Shown: positions 9,241 through 12,289 of the stretch, piece by piece
How positions within the stretch are numbered: the first letter of the stretch is position 1
How the letters are laid out: every line of letters begins with the position of its first letter
Assembly (NCBI GenBank): GCA_002221725.1
Contig: NJFT01000422.1
Span: 1-12,289 of the forward strand
Origin: Scedosporium boydii
Taxonomy: Eukaryota; Ascomycota; Sordariomycetes; Microascales; Microascaceae
DNA length: 12,289 nt
Reading direction: 5' to 3'
Position numbers and translations under genes: made by a program
Notes under the pieces: model-generated
What the model was told of the DNA's origin: nothing
What the model saw: only the letters and a program-made list of their open reading frames with translations
Database searches by the model: none

Positions 9241-9304
9241 CTTAATCTCTTAATCCCTTATTCCTTTATTTTCTTATTCCCTTATTTCCTTATTTTCTTA
9301 TTCT
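9241..9304. repeat. 8-bp tandem repeat (CTTATTYC type), 8 copies
   Basis: Eight consecutive 8-mers fit the pattern: CTTAATCT, CTTAATCC, CTTATTCC, TTTATTTT, CTTATTCC, CTTATTTC, CTTATTTT, CTTATTCT. On the minus strand three units make 24 bases, giving an 8-residue charged repeat of the type EN-K-E-I-R-E plus a TAA that may have been Gln, as in a helical or coiled-coil segment. Confidence 0.85.
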
Positions 9305-9795
9305 TTATATAAAGCTAACCTTTTTATTTAACTTTATAGCTTTATTACTTTTCTTTAAGCTTAAGTATATAGGTACTAGATAAAGCCCTAGAACTATAAG
9401 GGCCTAATAAGTATCTAGGAGTCTTTAAAGTAGGTAGCTACTAATTAGTAAAATTCTACTATAATACCTAATAGTTTAATATCTTTAATATACCTAGCTA
9501 TAATATACTATTTATATAAGGAGCCTTTAATAGCTATTAGGTAGTTTCCTATTAACCTAGCTATATTAATATACTCCTTATCTAGTTTAAAGGTATAGAT
9601 ATACTTTAGAGCTATAGAGAATACTAGTAACTATAAAATCGCAAAACTAATTTTAACTATCTCTTTTTAACTTATATCTAAATCCCTAATAAGTTTAGTA
9701 GAGTATATAGAAACTATAAGTAGAGGGACTATAGTACTTAATATAGGCCTAGTTAAAGTAAGTTACCTTTAAGTCCTCCTCCTCCTTAAGGTCCT

Positions 9796-9828
9796 AGTAG
9801 TAGTAGTAGTAATAGTAGTAGTAGTATA
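9796..9828. repeat. AGT trinucleotide run (poly-Thr on the minus strand)
   Basis: Five AGT, one AAT, four AGT and an ATA in register. In the minus-strand frame these are ACT codons (Thr), followed on the protein by an Arg-rich stretch (TRTLRRRR). This is a typical low-complexity linker. Confidence 0.8.
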
Positions 9829-10965
9829 GGTAGATAATAACTATAGGGTCGAACCTAGGCTATTATAGGTATATTATATAATAATCTAATTATACTATAA
9901 TTAATTAAGTAGGTAGGGGGAAATTTAGCTCTCTACTAACTAGGCTATATTAATATAAAAGCTAAGAGAGATTTAACTATATTAATATAGTTATAATATC
10001 TAAAGTTATCTTATAGTAGTATAAGCTTTTTACTAGATAAAGGAAGGTAAAATAGTTTTAAAGTATTTTAATAAATAGGATAAAGGATAAGAGGAATTTT
10101 AAAGAGAGGGGAAATAGTTATTAAGGGATTAGGAGTTTTTAGAATCTAGAGTTCTTCTTCTTCTTTATATAAATAATTAAACTAGTTAAAAGTAAATAAG
10201 TTAATTAATTTTTAATCTTTCTTTTATTATTTCTTCTATCTTTTCCTTTTTATTTCCCCCTTTCTTTTTAAGTAAGAAGAGAAAGGTATAGGTAGGTAAG
10301 GTAAGCCCTTAAATTACCTAACCCTGCCCTTACCCTTAGGTAGGCGATTACTACTCTACTAAATTAGCTTAAGTTTTAAAGCTTCTAAGCTTTAGATAAC
10401 TAACTTAATCCTCTAGTCCCCTAGGGGCCTTTTTATAATTTTAAACAAAGACTCTAAGTATAGGTTCTAAGCTAAAAGCAACTAGTAAGCCTTTCTTACT
10501 CTAGTATATTATAGTAGTATATATACGCGCAGTAGAGATTAATTATTTATAAGGGCTACACCTTATATATATATATATATAATAGAGATTATAAAGAGGT
10601 ATAGCCTTTAATTCTTTATTAACCTTCTTTATAGGAGGACTTTTATAGTTCTAAAATAAAGAAGCTACCTATAAGATAGCTACCTTACTCTTAGCTATAT
10701 AATTACTACTTCTTCTAATTTCTTTTAAGAGGAGTACTTATAAAGGATATTTATAGTTTTAGATAAAGACCTTAGATATAAATTCCAGGCCCTAGCAGGC
10801 CTACTATACTTTTAACTAAGTAATTATAGCTCTACTTAATTAACTAATATTTTCGAAGCTTTAAGTAGCTAACTTACTAACCTACTCATTAAGTTAGACC
10901 CTATAGCTTTTATAGTTCTAAGTAGGAGCTCTATATATAAAGGAAGATATAAAAAGAATATAGGA

Positions 10966-11580
10966 AAGAATAAGAAAAATAAGAGAAAGAATAATAATAA
11001 ATCTATTTAACTTTTATCTACTTTAATTATTTTCCCTTTTTATATAAAGTAAAGTAAAGAAACTTATACTTTTACTCTACTAACTATAAAGTAAAAGAGG
11101 AATACTTAACTTTATATAAACTAAACTACTTCTTTAAGCTCTTACTTTTTTACTACCCTACTCTACCTTTATATAGAATATCTCTCTACTCTTTATCCCC
11201 CTCTACCTTTATATAAACTACCTCTTTACCTTATAGCTTTCTTATTTTAGGCTCCCCTCTTATACCTCCCTCCTCTACTACTTTATATAATAATACCTCC
11301 TCCTACCTTCCTCTTTCTAATAATCTTACTTTATATAATACCTCTCTACCTTTTCTTATACTCTTTATTACTTAATATATTACCTTAGCTTTAAAGTATA
11401 ATATTAAGTTCTCTCCTTTACTTAATATATCTCCTTAGCTTTAGAATATAATATTAAACTTAATATTATTAATCTAGTAATACCTTAATTTAATATTAAG
11501 CTTAAATTTTATTTTTATTTCTTTTTTTAGTAGATACTTATATTTAATTCCTACTTAATATAATTTTTTTTTTCTTTTTT
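10966..11580. other. AT-rich region with degenerate repeats, no gene seen
   Basis: No frame gives a convincing protein. The motif CTTTATATA recurs at irregular spacing, several times preceded by CTCTAC (11162, 11202 and relatives near 11110, 11280, 11328), like a decayed minisatellite. It lies upstream of the minus-strand frame that starts near 10965, so it could include that gene's 5' leader or promoter, but no specific site can be named. Long T-rich tracts end it (11556-11592). Confidence 0.5.
11371..11460. repeat. Direct repeat of about 40 bp, two copies 50 bp apart
   Basis: The segment 11371-11410 and the segment 11421-11460 share CTTAATATAT, CCTTAGCTTTA and TATAATATTAA with only a few differences. 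The spacing is exactly 50 bases between starts. Confidence 0.85.
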
Positions 11581-11589
11581 TTCTTCTTT

Positions 11590-11740
11590 CTTCTTATCTA
11601 GTAGTAGTAGAGGTAGTGGCAGTAGAGCAGCTAGAGCTAGAGGCGGTAGTAGAGGCAAACCTAAACCTAAACCTAAACTAAGTCCGCTCTTAACCCTAGA
11701 TGATTTTTTTCGGGGTTAGGGTTGGGGTTAAAAAAAGTTT
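11590..11740. repeat. Low-complexity stretch with opposed telomere-like repeats
   Basis: At 11657-11678 CCTAAA is repeated three times, AACCCTA follows near 11692, and after about 15 bases GGGGTTAGGGTTGGGGTT appears (11712-11729). C-rich repeats thus face G-rich repeats of the TTAGGG type. The 60 bases before this keep CA and TG dinucleotides and read on the plus strand as an Arg/Gly/Ser-rich peptide (RGSGSRAARARGGSRG) followed by Lys-Pro repeats, so a coding origin of the CCTAAA copies is possible. It may be an interstitial telomere scar or part of an RG-rich gene end. Confidence 0.5.
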
Positions 11741-11828
11741 CCGACTAATAAGTAAGCCAGCTTAGGTAGAACCGATAATACTAGAAAAGTTATCTACACG
11801 GAGCCGATTTATATAGGGGCCCGAGCGC

Positions 11829-11845
11829 CGATTATACTATAATCG
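11829..11845. repeat. Perfect palindrome with 8-bp arms
   Basis: CGATTATA and TATAATCG flank a single C. The flanks are GC-rich (GAGCGC before, CCGCCG after), unusual for the surroundings. It may be a protein-binding dyad or chance. Confidence 0.6.
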
Positions 11846-12033
11846 CCGCCGAATAGTAACCTAGGAAATAACTAATTACTTTTAACTATAATACTATCCT
11901 TTACCTACTTCTATATTATACTACTTATCTAAGAACTAGTCTATAAAATTAGGGAGCTATTATCTTTTTATATATAAGTAAGGTTTAGATATATAGTATA
12001 TTAAGCTTTTAGTAATAGTATTAATTAGTAATG

Positions 12034-12050
12034 TAGCGGCGCCGCCGCTA
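12034..12050. repeat. GC-rich palindrome TAGCGGC-GCC-GCCGCTA
   Basis: Seven-base arms pair perfectly around a GCC centre. It is almost pure G and C inside several hundred bases of AT-rich DNA and contains no CpA, so RIP would leave it untouched. Function unknown. Confidence 0.6.
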
Positions 12051-12137
12051 GTTACTCTATATACTAATATACTACTTTATTTCTTTTCTATATTTTCTTT
12101 TCTATTTTATTATTTTCTTTATTTTTATTTTTATTTC

Positions 12138-12289
12138 ATTTTATTTTATTTTATTTTATTTTATTTTATTTTATTTTATTTTATTTTATTTTATTTTATT
12201 TTATTTTATTTTATTTTATTTTATTTTATTTTATTTTATTTTATTTTATTTTATTTTATTTTATTTTATTTTATTTTATTTTATTTTAT
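12138..12289. repeat. (ATTTT)n pentanucleotide microsatellite, about 30 copies, open at the window end
   Basis: From 12138 the sequence repeats with period 5 without error for 152 bases and is cut by the window end. The bases just before it (ATTTTTATTTTTATTTC) are imperfect versions. The true length may differ from this because such arrays collapse in assembly. Confidence 0.97.

Larger units (their letters stand above)
8796..10965 (-). pseudogene. Long RIP-decayed gene with NYK repeats and Gln-rich tail, interrupted by the chromovirus; product unknown
   Basis: One minus-strand frame (each codon's first base at a plus coordinate divisible by 3) runs about 720 codons. All stops seen are TAA or TAG, none TGA, and no frameshift was found. 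From the N-terminal side: RAPT then NYK (10917), LNEQVSKLAT, KVFI-NYK, SLF-NYKSPP, then FSLEPILRVFV-NYKKAPRGLED (10467-10405). Next are a Lys/Glu helix (about 10260-10205), a Thr tract (about 9828-9796) and RDLDIS. A compact region follows with FKLDKEYINIARLIGNYLIA and KGSLYK, and further on LLGIIVEFY and LVATYFKDS (about 9591-9410). The end has an 8-residue charged repeat, a tract that would be Gln/Pro if TAG stands for CAG, and a Lys/Glu tail into 8796. I recognise no family. The start is unclear, with simple AT sequence above 10965. The distal part (8796-9200) is less certain because another frame is also fairly open. Dense RIP suggests it belongs to a repeated family. Confidence 0.55.
11741..12137. 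other. Intergenic sequence, no gene seen
   Basis: Translation in the frames I tried gives nothing convincing. The part 11755-11860 is less AT-rich and keeps CG dinucleotides; the remainder is RIP-like AT-rich DNA grading into T-rich simple sequence after 12075. Two short palindromes within it are listed separately. Confidence 0.5.

Noticed and set aside
9300..10965. Transposase or DUF3435-type (Starship captain) gene on the minus strand
   Set aside because: The frame is real-looking, but I could not find the catalytic motifs of any transposase or tyrosine recombinase, so no function is assigned.
1..12289. Mitochondrial or bacterial origin because of the high AT content
   Set aside because: AT richness comes with selective loss of CpA/TpG and retained CpG islands, the RIP signature, together with a chromodomain retrotransposon. 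This is nuclear fungal DNA.
1..12289. Very frequent CTAG and CCTAGG palindromes as possible regulatory sites
   Set aside because: CTAG is the direct product of RIP on CTG/CAG-type sites (both strands) and is spread over the whole window, so its abundance needs no other cause.

Overview
The window reads as a repeat-rich, AT-rich block from a filamentous ascomycete (Pezizomycotina) genome that has been heavily hit by repeat-induced point mutation (RIP). CpA and TpG are scarce over most of the window and TpA is everywhere. Stop codons inside otherwise sensible reading frames are almost all TAA or TAG, as expected when CAA, CAG and TGG decay. Telomere-type TTAGGG motifs and a chromodomain-bearing Ty3/gypsy element also fit a fungus. 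No intact gene, rRNA, tRNA or CRISPR array was found. All coding calls below are decayed and were made by translating through RIP-type stops.

Layout. (1) Positions 27-844: two tandem, related units of about 400 bp (period about 421). Each ends in a long inverted repeat whose arms are built from two direct subrepeats. The left unit is far less RIP-mutated than the right. (2) Positions 893-8790: one structurally complete LTR retrotransposon on the minus strand. It has two 222-bp LTRs (893-1114 and 8569-8790), a 7-bp terminal inverted repeat (TGTAAGG..CCTTACA, partly mutated), and a perfect 5-bp target duplication TACTT (888-892 and 8791-8795). On the minus strand it reads 5' LTR, gag with coiled coil and zinc knuckle, then pol in another frame (protease, reverse transcriptase, RNase H, integrase, chromodomain), so it is a chromovirus. 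Between the end of pol and the 3' LTR lie about 2 kb of extra sequence. This carries a long decayed reading frame on the opposite (plus) strand, convergent with pol.

(3) Positions 8796 to about 10965: a single minus-strand frame of about 720 codons, broken only by TAA/TAG, with no frameshift seen. It carries four NYK-centred repeats, a Thr tract, a well-formed central domain I do not recognise, and an inferred Gln-rich, charged tail. The retrotransposon inserted at the edge of this frame. (4) Positions 10966-12289: AT-rich DNA without a convincing gene. It holds degenerate tandem repeats, a low-complexity stretch with opposed telomere-like repeats (11657-11730), two GC-bearing palindromes, and a pure (ATTTT)n array of about 30 copies running to the window end.

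The story is one of nested repeats and RIP. A gene-like or repeat-derived frame was invaded by a chromovirus carrying an extra antisense frame, and the region was then mutated unevenly. LTRs, gag and the leftmost unit are light; pol and the antisense frame are saturated. The two best candidates for something undescribed are the antisense frame inside the chromovirus and the interrupted NYK-repeat protein.
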